Part shown: positions 8,874-17,223 of the stretch, in pieces
Position numbering within the stretch: the first letter of the stretch is position 1
Layout: the number at the start of each line of letters is the position of its first letter
NCBI GenBank assembly: GCA_016716905.1
Contig: JADJUS010000022.1
Span: forward strand, 1,661,501-1,725,500
Length of the DNA stretch: 64,000 nt
Direction of reading: 5' to 3'
Source of the DNA: Acidobacteriota bacterium
GTDB taxonomy: Bacteria; Acidobacteriota; Vicinamibacteria; Vicinamibacterales; SCN-69-37
Notes under the pieces: generated by a model
The model's input: the letters and a program-made list of their open reading frames with translations, nothing else
What the model was told of the DNA's origin: nothing
The model's database searches: none
Position numbers and translations under genes: made by a program

Positions 8874-10901
8874 CTACCAGATCCTGACGCGCCTGGCCGG
8901 CTCTCTGAAGAGCTTGTCTCCGGCCTTCACGCCGAACGCCTCGTAGAAGCCCGCGATGTTGCCGAGCGGGGCGTTTGCGCGGAACTCGGCCGGCGCGTGT
9001 GGGTCGGCCATCACCTGCTGGCGCAGGTACTGCTCGCGCGCCTTCAGCCGCCAGGCCTGCGCCCAGCCCAGGAACACGCGCTGGTCGCCCGTGAAGCCGT
9101 CAAGCACAGGCGACGCATTTCCCTTGAGCGAAAGCTTCCACGCCTTGTAGGCAATCGACAGCCCGCCCAGGTCTCCGATGTTTTCGCCGAGCGTCAGTTC
9201 ACCGTTCACCATCAGGCCCGGTGCCGGGCTGAGCACGTTGAACTGCTCGACCAGAAGCTTGGTGCGTTTCTGGAATTCCGCTTCGTCGGCTGGTGTCCAC
9301 CAGTCGCGCAGGGCGCCCGTGCCGTCAAAGCGCCGGCCCTGGTCGTCAAACCCATGCCCGATCTCGTGGCCAATCACCGCGCCAATCGCTCCGTAATTCA
9401 CCGCATCGTCTGCGCCGAAGTCAAAAAACGGCGCCTGCAGGATGGCGGCGGGAAACACGATCTCGTTTTTGACCGGGTTGTAGTACGCGTTGACCGTCTG
9501 CGGAGACATCAGCCATTCCTGATGGTCCACGGGACGTCCCAGCTTGCCCACCTGGTACTTGTGCTCCACCTGGGCGGCGCGCTCCATGTTGCCGAGCAGG
9601 TCGTCGGCGGCGATGCTGAGTGACGAGTAGTCGCGCCATTGATTCGGATAGCCGATCTTCGCCTTGAACTTCGAGAGCTTCTCGAGCGCTTCCTTCTTTG
9701 TCGCGGGCGTCATCCAGTCGAGTTCACCGATGGATTGGCGATAAGCCTCGATCAGGTTGGCAATCATCACCTCCATGCGCGCCTTGGCCGTGGCGGGGAA
9801 GTGCTTCGCGACATAGAGTTGGCCCAACGCTTCGCCCATCGACCCATTCACTGCCTGCACGCCGCGCTTCCACCGCTGCCGCTGCTCCTGCTGGCCGCTC
9901 AGCGCCTTGCCGAAGAACTCAAACCGCGCATCAACAAACGGCTGGCTCAGATACGGACCCGCCGTGGTGATGTACTGCGCCGCGAGCCAGGCTTTCCAGG
10001 TGGCCATCGGCACGGTCGGCACCATCGCGGCGAAGCCTTTGAAGAACGACGGCTGGCCGATCACCACCTCGGGCGTCTTGTCGATGCCCTGAGCCGTGGC
10101 CCAGCCAATCCAGTCGAACCCAGGCATGTCCACCGGCAACTTCGACATGTCGACCTTGTTGTAGGTCTTGACCGCGTCACGGCTCTCAACCTGCGTCCAC
10201 TGGATCTTCGCGAAGTCTGTTTCGAGCGCCATGACGGCTTTCGCCGCCTCTGCCGCGTCAGCACGACCCGCCAGCGTGAAGATCTTCTCGAGATACGCCA
10301 CGTACTTGCCGCGAATCTCCACGAACTGCGGTTCGTTCAGCAGGTAGTAGTCGCGGTCGGGCAAGGTCGTGCCGCCCTGGCCCAGATACAGCGCCACTTT
10401 CGTGGGGTCGCCCGCGTCCGCATCGATAAACCCACCGACCGGGCCGGGCACACCGACGATTGAAAGCTCCCCAATCACTCGCGCCAATTCGGCCGGCGTA
10501 GTGATTCCATCAATCCGCGTCAATGTGGGCTTGAGTGGCTCGGCGCCAAGGCGGTTGATGCGCGCTTCGTTCGTGAAGCTCACATAGAGGTCGCCCACCT
10601 GCTGGGCCACACTGCCAGGTTTACGATTCGGATTCCCTGACAACTCTTCTATCAGTGCGTACAGATCCGCTTCGGCCTTGTCGGTGAGATGAATAAACGT
10701 CCCGGTGACCGGACGGTCGGCGGGAATCTCCGTGTTCTTCAGCCACGTGCCGTTCACGAACCGGAACAGGTCGTCCTGAGGGCGCACGCTCTTGTCGAAC
10801 GCGGTCAGGTCCAGGCCCGACTTGAGTGCGGGTTGCTGCGCAGTCACAACCGAGGCGGCACATGCCAGCCCCGCGACAATCAGAATTCGGCGGATATCCA
10901 T
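8874..10901 (-). CDS. M13 family metallopeptidase (neprilysin/PepO type)
   Basis: A 675-residue exported zinc endopeptidase. A signal peptide ends near VTAQQ. The zinc motif HEIGH lies near residue 511 (GHEIGHGFDDQG) and the third ligand Glu in ENIGDLGGL near residue 570. The substrate-binding segment around NAYYNP and the C-terminal region ending RRVRIW are also typical of the family. These enzymes cut short peptides, here probably in the periplasm or outside. Length and domain order are normal. The gene is isolated: tRNA-Ser and its trailing element lie downstream and the DUF21/CBS pair upstream on the same strand, only 10 bp away, so it may be cotranscribed. Confidence 0.95.
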   Translation of the reverse strand: MDIRRILIVAGLACAASVVTAQQPALKSGLDLTAFDKSVRPQDDLFRFVNGTWLKNTEIPADRPVTGTFIHLTDKAEADLYALIEELSGNPNRKPGSVAQQVGDLYVSFTNEARINRLGAEPLKPTLTRIDGITTPAELARVIGELSIVGVPGPVGGFIDADAGDPTKVALYLGQGGTTLPDRDYYLLNEPQFVEIRGKYVAYLEKIFTLAGRADAAEAAKAVMALETDFAKIQWTQVESRDAVKTYNKVDMSKLPVDMPGFDWIGWATAQGIDKTPEVVIGQPSFFKGFAAMVPTVPMATWKAWLAAQYITTAGPYLSQPFVDARFEFFGKALSGQQEQRQRWKRGVQAVNGSMGEALGQLYVAKHFPATAKARMEVMIANLIEAYRQSIGELDWMTPATKKEALEKLSKFKAKIGYPNQWRDYSSLSIAADDLLGNMERAAQVEHKYQVGKLGRPVDHQEWLMSPQTVNAYYNPVKNEIVFPAAILQAPFFDFGADDAVNYGAIGAVIGHEIGHGFDDQGRRFDGTGALRDWWTPADEAEFQKRTKLLVEQFNVLSPAPGLMVNGELTLGENIGDLGGLSIAYKAWKLSLKGNASPVLDGFTGDQRVFLGWAQAWRLKAREQYLRQQVMADPHAPAEFRANAPLGNIAGFYEAFGVKAGDKLFREPARRVRIW

Positions 10902-10911
10902 ACGGGGGATC

Positions 10912-12204
10912 TTATCCGACGTACCGCGCCTGCACCTCGCGAGCGCCGTGGCCGGTCACTGCCAATACCGTGAACTCGAAATGGTCATATTCGACCACGT
11001 CGCCCACCACGGGCGGGCGATCGAGCAGGGCCATGACCAGCCCGCTGACACTGTCCACCTCGTCGTGCTGCAGCTCCATGTTGAAGTGTTGACCGAGCTC
11101 GTCCAGGCGGAGCGTGCCGGACACCTTCACTCGTCCATCAGGGAGCGCCACGAGCCGCGGCGCCTGCGGTGTTCCCTCGTCGAGTTCGCCCACCACCTCT
11201 TCGGCCAGGTCTTCCAGGCTCAACACACCGGCCGTGCCACCGTGTTCATCAATGACCACGGCCATATGTGCGCGCGCGCGCTCCATGGTGGTCAAGACCG
11301 CGTCGAGCGTCGCTGTCTCCGGGACCACCGGGAGCGGCCGGACGTCGGCGGCGGCGATCCGCTCGTTCGTGATGAGGCGCCGCAACAAATCCTTCACGTG
11401 GAGCATGCCGACGATGTGATCGAGATCGCCTTCGTAGACGGGGTAGCGGGTGTGGCGGTGCGCCAGCAGCAACCGGCGCAAGTCATCCGATGATGCGCCG
11501 ACGGGAATGCCCACCACGCGCACGCGCGGCACCATGGCTTCGCCCGCAGTGAGGTCTCCGAACTCGAAGAGTTCGCGCACCAACCGGCCCGACTCAGATC
11601 GCAAGGCGCCGCCCGCCTCGCTCTCTTCCACGATGAGCTGCAATTCTTCGGGCGAGTAGGACTCTTCGTGTGTATCCAGTTGCCGGCGAATGCCGACCAG
11701 GCGAAGGCACAACGCGCCGATCCCATCGAGGCCAACCACGATCGGATACAGGGCAAAGAGCAACACTCGCATCGGCCAGAACACCGCACGCGCCGTGGCT
11801 TCGGCGCGGCTCAGGGCCAGCGCCTTCGGAATCATCTCGCCCAGAAAGATATGCAGGTACGTCAGTGCGGTGATGGCCACAAGGCTCGCCGCCGTGTGGG
11901 CCGTGATGAAACTGGCGTCTCCCACCAGATGTTCGAGCCTGGGTTCAAGCCACACGGCGAGTGTGTGCTCGCCGTACATACCCAGGCCCAGGCTGGCCAC
12001 ACTGATGCCGAACTGCGCCGTGGCGATAAAGCGGTCGCGTTGACGTGGCGACGACAGCAGTGCCAGCAACCGCACCGAGAGACCTTCGCCCGCACTCGCG
12101 CGATTCTCCACAGCGGTGCGCGGTACCGCCACAATCGCAAACTCGGCCGCCACGAACAGGGCGTTCGCCAGCAGGAGCAGTGTGACAATCAGGATGACGG
12201 TCAC
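10912..12204 (-). CDS. Hemolysin/CorC-family protein: DUF21 membrane domain, CBS pair, CorC/HlyC domain
   Basis: About 430 residues. The N-terminal 190 or so carry the four-helix DUF21 (CNNM) domain, beginning LLLLANALFVAAEFA and containing FLGEMIPKALAL. A CBS pair follows (MVPRVRVVGIP, then MAVVIDEHGGTAGVLSLEDL), and the C-terminus is the CorC/HlyC domain ending in an FEFTVLAVTG strand. Relatives move or regulate Mg2+ or other divalent ions and confer cobalt resistance. The frame can be extended far upstream, but that part only shadows the preceding gene; the GTG at 12204 overlaps its TGA and is the sensible start, implying translational coupling. Confidence 0.9.
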   Translation of the reverse strand: MTVILIVTLLLLANALFVAAEFAIVAVPRTAVENRASAGEGLSVRLLALLSSPRQRDRFIATAQFGISVASLGLGMYGEHTLAVWLEPRLEHLVGDASFITAHTAASLVAITALTYLHIFLGEMIPKALALSRAEATARAVFWPMRVLLFALYPIVVGLDGIGALCLRLVGIRRQLDTHEESYSPEELQLIVEESEAGGALRSESGRLVRELFEFGDLTAGEAMVPRVRVVGIPVGASSDDLRRLLLAHRHTRYPVYEGDLDHIVGMLHVKDLLRRLITNERIAAADVRPLPVVPETATLDAVLTTMERARAHMAVVIDEHGGTAGVLSLEDLAEEVVGELDEGTPQAPRLVALPDGRVKVSGTLRLDELGQHFNMELQHDEVDSVSGLVMALLDRPPVVGDVVEYDHFEFTVLAVTGHGAREVQARYVG

Positions 12205-13256
12205 CCGCGCACCTCGTCGACGCGCACCGCGCCAGTGACAAGAAACGCGCCGATCACATCCTGAATCGTGAGCAAACCGATCGCGGTATTCGATGCGTCG
12301 GTGACCACCGCCTGATGCACGCGCTTGTCGCGCAGCAGGGCAATCACGCGGTCGGCCGGCAGGTCGTGCGCCACCCGGACGACGGGCCGCACGAGCCGTT
12401 CGAGCGGCGATCCCACGCCGTCGATCACGTACTGGTAGACGAGATCCTTCACGCGCAGCGTACCGATGATCTGGTCCGGCGTCCCGCGATAAACAGGGAT
12501 GCGACTGAAGGGACTGGCGGCCACCACACGCACCAGATCCGTCCACGGTGTGTCCACGGGCAGCATTGTCAGTTTGGGCAGCGGCACCATCAAGTCGCGG
12601 GCGGTACGCAGGCCCAGCCGCAACGCCCGTCGCAGCCGCTTGTGTTCGTCGGGCTCCAGCAGGCCACCGTCGCGGCTCTCCACAATCAGGAGTTCGATCT
12701 CGTCGGGCGAGTGGATGTGACGATGGGGAGAGGCTTCGACGCCAAAGAGCCGAAGGACCCCCGTTGCCGAGCCGTTGAGCAGGCCGATAAACGGCCGGAA
12801 GGCCGCCAGAGACCAGCGCATCGGCAGGACGGTGGCCAGCGCCACCTGCGTGGGGAACTGCAGCGCCAGAGATTTGGGAATCAGCTCGCCGAGCACGACC
12901 TGTGCCGCCGTAAGGACCACAAGAACGCTGATTGCGGCCGAGGACACCGACGTCTTGGGATCGAGAGTAAACCAGTCGGCCAGATGCGGGGCGAGCCAGA
13001 CCGCCACCGTGGCCTGGGCATATGCGCCGAGGATCAGGCTCGAAAGGGTGATGCCAATCTGCGAGACCGCGACATACCGATCGAGCTTGGCCGGCTCGTT
13101 GATGAAGGGCATCAGGCGGCGGGCAAACCAATTGCCGTCCTCACTCAACCGCTTCACCCGGCTGCGCCGGACGCCGACCGCGCCGAACTCGGCGGCCACG
13201 TACAGGGCGTTAATCAGGATCAGGACGAAGATGACCGCCCAGACGGTCAGGGACAT
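12201..13256 (-). CDS. DUF21/CBS domain membrane protein lacking the CorC/HlyC domain
   Basis: A 351-residue paralogue of the gene it overlaps downstream. It shares the DUF21 membrane domain (INALYVAAEFGAVGVRR, VLGELIPKSLAL) and a CBS pair (FSRIPVYRGTPDQIIGTLRVKD region and IGLLTIQDVIGAFL), but ends directly after the second CBS motif, without the C-terminal CorC/HlyC domain of its partner. The two may form a heteromeric membrane complex; that is inference from order and shared topology. Start is ATG at 13256. Confidence 0.9.
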   Translation of the reverse strand: MSLTVWAVIFVLILINALYVAAEFGAVGVRRSRVKRLSEDGNWFARRLMPFINEPAKLDRYVAVSQIGITLSSLILGAYAQATVAVWLAPHLADWFTLDPKTSVSSAAISVLVVLTAAQVVLGELIPKSLALQFPTQVALATVLPMRWSLAAFRPFIGLLNGSATGVLRLFGVEASPHRHIHSPDEIELLIVESRDGGLLEPDEHKRLRRALRLGLRTARDLMVPLPKLTMLPVDTPWTDLVRVVAASPFSRIPVYRGTPDQIIGTLRVKDLVYQYVIDGVGSPLERLVRPVVRVAHDLPADRVIALLRDKRVHQAVVTDASNTAIGLLTIQDVIGAFLVTGAVRVDEVRG

Positions 13257-13306
13257 GCGGACCTAGTGTATCTGGAAGGTGTGGCCTTGCGGGGGTCTCT
13301 GTCAGT

Positions 13307-14416
13307 TTGGTAGGCTGGCGCCCTCCAGTTGTCTTGACGGCCACGAGAAAGCGGGCAGCCATTTCTTTTCCTGATGCGGCGAGCCGGTCTGCTCTCACCG
13401 AACGCGTTGTCCCCTTCAGCGCGGGCGACGGACTTGTGTGCAATCTCATCAATGTCCGCGGCCAGACCGCGCCACACCGGGGACCGGTGATTCTGGTGCA
13501 CGGGGCAGGGGTTCGCGCCAACATCTTTCGGGCGCCCGTGGAGACCACCCTCGTGGACGCGCTGGTGGCGCACGGGTACGACGTGTGGCTTGAAAACTGG
13601 CGCGCGAGCATCGACCTTCCCCCCACCGACTGGACGCTTGATCAAGCCGCGGTGTGTGACCACCCAAAGGCCGTCGAAACCATCGTCCGTGAAACGGGCA
13701 GCGCGCAGGTGAAGGCCGTGATTCATTGCCAGGGGTCCACCAGTTTCATGATGTCGGCCGTGGCCGGCCTTCTGCCCCAGGTCAGCACCATTGTCACCAA
13801 CGCCGTGTCGTTGCATCCGGTGGTGCCCGGCTTGTCGCGACTGAAGTTGCTCGCGGCTGTGCCGCTGGTGGGCCTGATGACAGACCACCTGAATCCACAG
13901 TGGGGCCTGCACGCCCCGACCACAGCGGCGCGCCTGGTGTCGGCAGTGGTCAGGCTCACACATCACGAGTGCGACAACGCGGTGTGCAAACAGGTGAGCT
14001 TCACGTACGGATCGGGCTTTCCGGCATTGTGGCGTCACGAAAACCTGAACGACCAGACACACGAGTGGCTCAAGCAGGAATTTGCACGCGTCCCGATGAC
14101 GTTCTTCCGCCAGATCACGAAGTGTGTGGGCAAGGGCCACCTGGTGTCAGTGGAGCGACGGCCGGAACTGCCCGAGAGTTTTGTGGCTGAGCCGCCAAAG
14201 ACAGGCGCCCGCATCGCGTTTTTCGCGGGCGCGAAGAATCGGTGCTTTCTTCCCGAGAGCCAGCAACGCACGTTTGAGTACTTCGTCGGCCACGGCAAGA
14301 GTGAATACTCGATGCACCTGCTGCCAACCTACGGGCACCTTGATGTCTTCATGGGGAAAGACGCGGCGCGCGAAGTGTTTCCGACGATGCTTGAGGAGTT
14401 GGATAAAGAGAATTGA
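13307..14416 (+). CDS. Alpha/beta hydrolase with a cysteine in the nucleophile elbow
   Basis: About 369 residues with an alpha/beta hydrolase fold: the oxyanion segment VILVHGAGVRANIF, a nucleophile-elbow-like IHCQGS, and a late His in YGHLDVFMG. The elbow aligns with GxSxG but has Cys at the nucleophile place, as in PHA synthases. Hydrolases of this type occur fused or linked to cholesterol-oxidase-like GMC enzymes in actinobacteria (recollection, not a search). It is first in a five-gene run of lipid-related genes; the substrate is unknown. No ATG is available near the start; the TTG at 13307 is the earliest option, so the start is uncertain. Confidence 0.78.
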   Translation: MVGWRPPVVLTATRKRAAISFPDAASRSALTERVVPFSAGDGLVCNLINVRGQTAPHRGPVILVHGAGVRANIFRAPVETTLVDALVAHGYDVWLENWRASIDLPPTDWTLDQAAVCDHPKAVETIVRETGSAQVKAVIHCQGSTSFMMSAVAGLLPQVSTIVTNAVSLHPVVPGLSRLKLLAAVPLVGLMTDHLNPQWGLHAPTTAARLVSAVVRLTHHECDNAVCKQVSFTYGSGFPALWRHENLNDQTHEWLKQEFARVPMTFFRQITKCVGKGHLVSVERRPELPESFVAEPPKTGARIAFFAGAKNRCFLPESQQRTFEYFVGHGKSEYSMHLLPTYGHLDVFMGKDAAREVFPTMLEELDKEN

Positions 14417-14427
14417 GAGGCTGACCT

Positions 14428-15294
14428 GTGGGGAAACCAAAGAGACTCGCGAACCACAACGGCCGCTATTCGCTGGTGGACGGCATCCCGTTTCACCTGC
14501 CCGTGAACTGCGACAAGTCGCCGGCGCTGATTGCCGTCTTCCCGATCAATGCCGACAAGGCCAGGGCGCTGATGCCGGGGAACGAGTTGCATCCATTCCG
14601 GCTGTGGAACAAGGCGCTGCTCGTGATCAGCGTGATGGACTACCGCATCACGGACATCGGCAAGTACATCGAGTTCAGCATCGCCATCGCGTGTACGCAC
14701 GGGAGCCGCCCCGCGCCGCCGTTACTACCCGCGCTGGCGATGAAGTACTTTCGCACTGGCCAGTACGTCCTCGACCTGCCCGTGAGCAGCGAAGTGTCGG
14801 TGAAGGGCGGCAAGGGCATCTGGGGCATGCCGAAACACCAGGCCAACCTCAACTACATCATCGGCGACCGCACGGTGAGCAGCCAGTACGACAAAGACGG
14901 CCAGTTCTGCATGCGGATAGAAATCGACCGGCCGGCAAAGGCCTCGATGAACTTCAGTCTGGGCGCCGACAACTATTGCCAGTTCCGCGGGATGTTGATG
15001 AAGTCGTCGATCTACTTCAAAGGCAAGGTTGGCTTCAACTTGTTCAAGAAGGCGTCGGCGCGGTTGACGATCGGCGACCATCCCCGGATGCGTGTGCTTA
15101 AAGATCTTGAGATCGAGCCCAACCCCATCGTCACGGCGTTTATCCCCGAGGCGAACGGCGTGCTCGACGACCATTTTGAGTCGTGGTTCCTCTCGTACCC
15201 GGAAATGCCGGCGTCGCCGCCGGAAGGCCTTGAGAGTGTGGCCACTCTGGGCCGCGGCGAAGACTGGTTGCCTCCGCCGAAGGAGTGGTCATGA
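14428..15294 (+). CDS. Acetoacetate decarboxylase family protein
   Basis: A 288-residue protein of the acetoacetate decarboxylase-like fold (ADC superfamily). Recognisable segments are the region around FPINADKARALMPGNELHP, SVKGGKGIWGMPKHQANL in the middle, which matches the substrate-pocket loop of the superfamily, and a beta-rich second half. ADC itself needs a catalytic Lys; I cannot tell which Lys, if any, serves here, and many relatives carry out other reactions on keto compounds. The start is GTG at 14428, 11 bp after the hydrolase. Its stop overlaps the ATG of the next gene (ATGA), so it belongs to the same operon. Confidence 0.8.
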   Translation: MGKPKRLANHNGRYSLVDGIPFHLPVNCDKSPALIAVFPINADKARALMPGNELHPFRLWNKALLVISVMDYRITDIGKYIEFSIAIACTHGSRPAPPLLPALAMKYFRTGQYVLDLPVSSEVSVKGGKGIWGMPKHQANLNYIIGDRTVSSQYDKDGQFCMRIEIDRPAKASMNFSLGADNYCQFRGMLMKSSIYFKGKVGFNLFKKASARLTIGDHPRMRVLKDLEIEPNPIVTAFIPEANGVLDDHFESWFLSYPEMPASPPEGLESVATLGRGEDWLPPPKEWS

Positions 15295-15671
15295 ACGGCA
15301 CACTCAGGCTGATGGTTGCGGCGATTGGCGTCATCACCATCGTCAGCGGCGCGGGGCAGGTGGTGGCGCCGGGCTTTGTCCTCGGCCAACTTGCCGTTGA
15401 GACCAATCCTGCGAGCCTGCACTTCTTCGCCATTGTCGGCATGTTCATGGTGCTGTTTGGTGGACTGCTGTTGAACGCGATGTACAGCGTGCGCAGGCAG
15501 CCGGTGGCGTTGTTCTGGGCCGGCCTGCAGAAGTTCGGAGCGTCGGCCGCCGTTGGGATCGGCGTGATGAACGGAGTGTTCTCACCGCTGGCGGGGCTGG
15601 TGGCAGGCTTCGATCTGCTGTCCGGCGCTCTCATCCTGGCCTATTGGCGCGCCGTCAAGGAACAGCAGTGA
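15291..15671 (+). CDS. Small four-helix membrane protein (DUF4345-like)
   Basis: About 126 residues almost entirely in four hydrophobic segments: LMVAAIGVITIVSG, FFAIVGMFMVLFGGLLL, FGASAAVGIGVMNG and a last helix ending in ILAYWRAVKEQQ. The arrangement resembles small DUF4345-type proteins, but the match is by general appearance. The ATG at 15291 overlaps the upstream TGA and its own TGA overlaps the GTG of the patatin gene, so translation is probably coupled on both sides. It could anchor or assist the lipid enzymes of the operon; that is inference. Confidence 0.68.
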   Translation: MNGTLRLMVAAIGVITIVSGAGQVVAPGFVLGQLAVETNPASLHFFAIVGMFMVLFGGLLLNAMYSVRRQPVALFWAGLQKFGASAAVGIGVMNGVFSPLAGLVAGFDLLSGALILAYWRAVKEQQ

Positions 15672-17218
15672 CCCTCGTCTACGGCAGTGAGCCCGAGGGT
15701 TACCGCGGGCCCCGACGGTCGTTGATCCTCGCCGGGGGCGGGATGCGTGTGTCGTACCAGGCCGGCGTCGTGCGGGCGCTGGTTGAGGCTGGCCTGTGTT
15801 TCGCGCATGCCGACGGCACGTCGGGAGGCACGATGAACCTGGCGATGCTGTTCTCGGGCCTGTCGCCTGAAGAAATGTGCGAGCGATGGCGAAATCTCAA
15901 CGCGAAAGACTTCGCGTCACTGGTTCCGCTGCACAAGTACCTGAACGCCGCGAACATGATGGCGATGGGTGATGCCGACGGCATTGTGTCCAAAGTGTTT
16001 CCGGGCCTCGGCATTGATGTGTCGCGTATCAATGCAGCCACGAGCATGGCCGGCACCTTCAACGTGTGCAACTTCACACGCAAGACCAACGAAGCCATTC
16101 CGCACGAGGTGGTGGACCTGCCGTTGCTGGTTGCAGGTATCTCGCTTCCGGTTGCGATGCCACCAGTGGAGAAGGACGGCACGCTTTACCTGGATTCTGT
16201 GTGGATCAAAGACGCGAACCTGCTTGAGGCCGTCAGGCGCGGCAGTGATGAGTTGTGGCTCGTGTGGTGCATCGGGAACACGGCCGACTACAAACCCGGT
16301 CTGTTGAATCAGTACGTCCACATGATTGAGTTGAGCGCGAATGGCGGCCTGTTCGCCGAGTTCGACCGCATCAACGACATCAACCAACGAATTGCGCGTG
16401 GAGAAGTGGTGGACGGCCGCACGCGTCCGATCACGCTGCACGTGATCAAACCCGAGTATCCGCTGCCGCTCGACCCGGATTATTACTTCGGCCGGATCGA
16501 CGCCGCCACTCTGCTTGCGCTAGGTTACCGTGACGCGCACCGGTATCTTGCGTCCATGACACCCGGGGGAGTCCCCTTTGAACCTGAGGCCACGTCGATG
16601 AAAACAACCAGTGTCGGTATCAGTTTCCGCGAAGCGATGAGCGGACCATTTTCCCTGGACGCGACCGAGCCACATGCGGGCGTGGACAAGGGCAAGGCTG
16701 CTGGAACGGTGTTGACGATGAATGCGGCGATCCTGATTCGCGATCTCGATGAGTTTGTCGAACACCCCGAACATGCGGGTGAACTTGTTGGATCGGTGAC
16801 GTTCGGACCGCTCGGTGCAAACCTGCCGGCCAAGAATGGGAAGTTCAATTTATTCTCGCCCGCGGGCGAGCCCGAGCTGAAGTTGATGATCTATGAGATG
16901 GCGTTTCTGGCCAACGGCGTGGACTACTACCTGGCCGGCAAAAAAGAGGTGCGCGACGATCGGGGCCTCGACCTGTGGGCCGACACCACGACGTTGTTAA
17001 CGCGCCTGCACAAGGGAACGGATGCGAGTGGTCCGGTGGTTGGCGCCGGCGTGCTTCGCCTGGGCGCTGTTGATCTCGTGAAGCTGCTATCGACGGTCAC
17101 GGTGCCGGGTGCGCAGTCGATCGGCGAGCGCGCGGCTGCGGTCAGCAAGTTCGGCCGGTTCTTCCTGGGCGAACTGTGGGACACGTATGCCCACCACGTG
17201 GCACCGAGCCAGGAGTAG
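15668..17218 (+). CDS. Patatin-like phospholipase family protein with an extra C-terminal domain
   Basis: About 516 residues. The N-terminal 300 carry a patatin fold: oxyanion loop ILAGGGMRVSYQAG, nucleophile motif GTSGG and the second dyad member in YLDSVW, where the common DGG/DGA is DSV. The remaining 200 residues form a different beta-rich domain starting SVGISFREAMSG and including GKFNLFSPAGEPELKLMIYEM. A comparable module occurs, to my recollection, in large GMC oxidoreductase/hydrolase fusions. The expected activity is acyl-lipid hydrolysis at the membrane. The GTG at 15668 overlaps the preceding TGA. Its operon neighbours include an ADC-like protein and a membrane phosphoesterase. Confidence 0.87.
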   Translation: MTLVYGSEPEGYRGPRRSLILAGGGMRVSYQAGVVRALVEAGLCFAHADGTSGGTMNLAMLFSGLSPEEMCERWRNLNAKDFASLVPLHKYLNAANMMAMGDADGIVSKVFPGLGIDVSRINAATSMAGTFNVCNFTRKTNEAIPHEVVDLPLLVAGISLPVAMPPVEKDGTLYLDSVWIKDANLLEAVRRGSDELWLVWCIGNTADYKPGLLNQYVHMIELSANGGLFAEFDRINDINQRIARGEVVDGRTRPITLHVIKPEYPLPLDPDYYFGRIDAATLLALGYRDAHRYLASMTPGGVPFEPEATSMKTTSVGISFREAMSGPFSLDATEPHAGVDKGKAAGTVLTMNAAILIRDLDEFVEHPEHAGELVGSVTFGPLGANLPAKNGKFNLFSPAGEPELKLMIYEMAFLANGVDYYLAGKKEVRDDRGLDLWADTTTLLTRLHKGTDASGPVVGAGVLRLGAVDLVKLLSTVTVPGAQSIGERAAAVSKFGRFFLGELWDTYAHHVAPSQE

Positions 17219-17223
17219 CCGCG

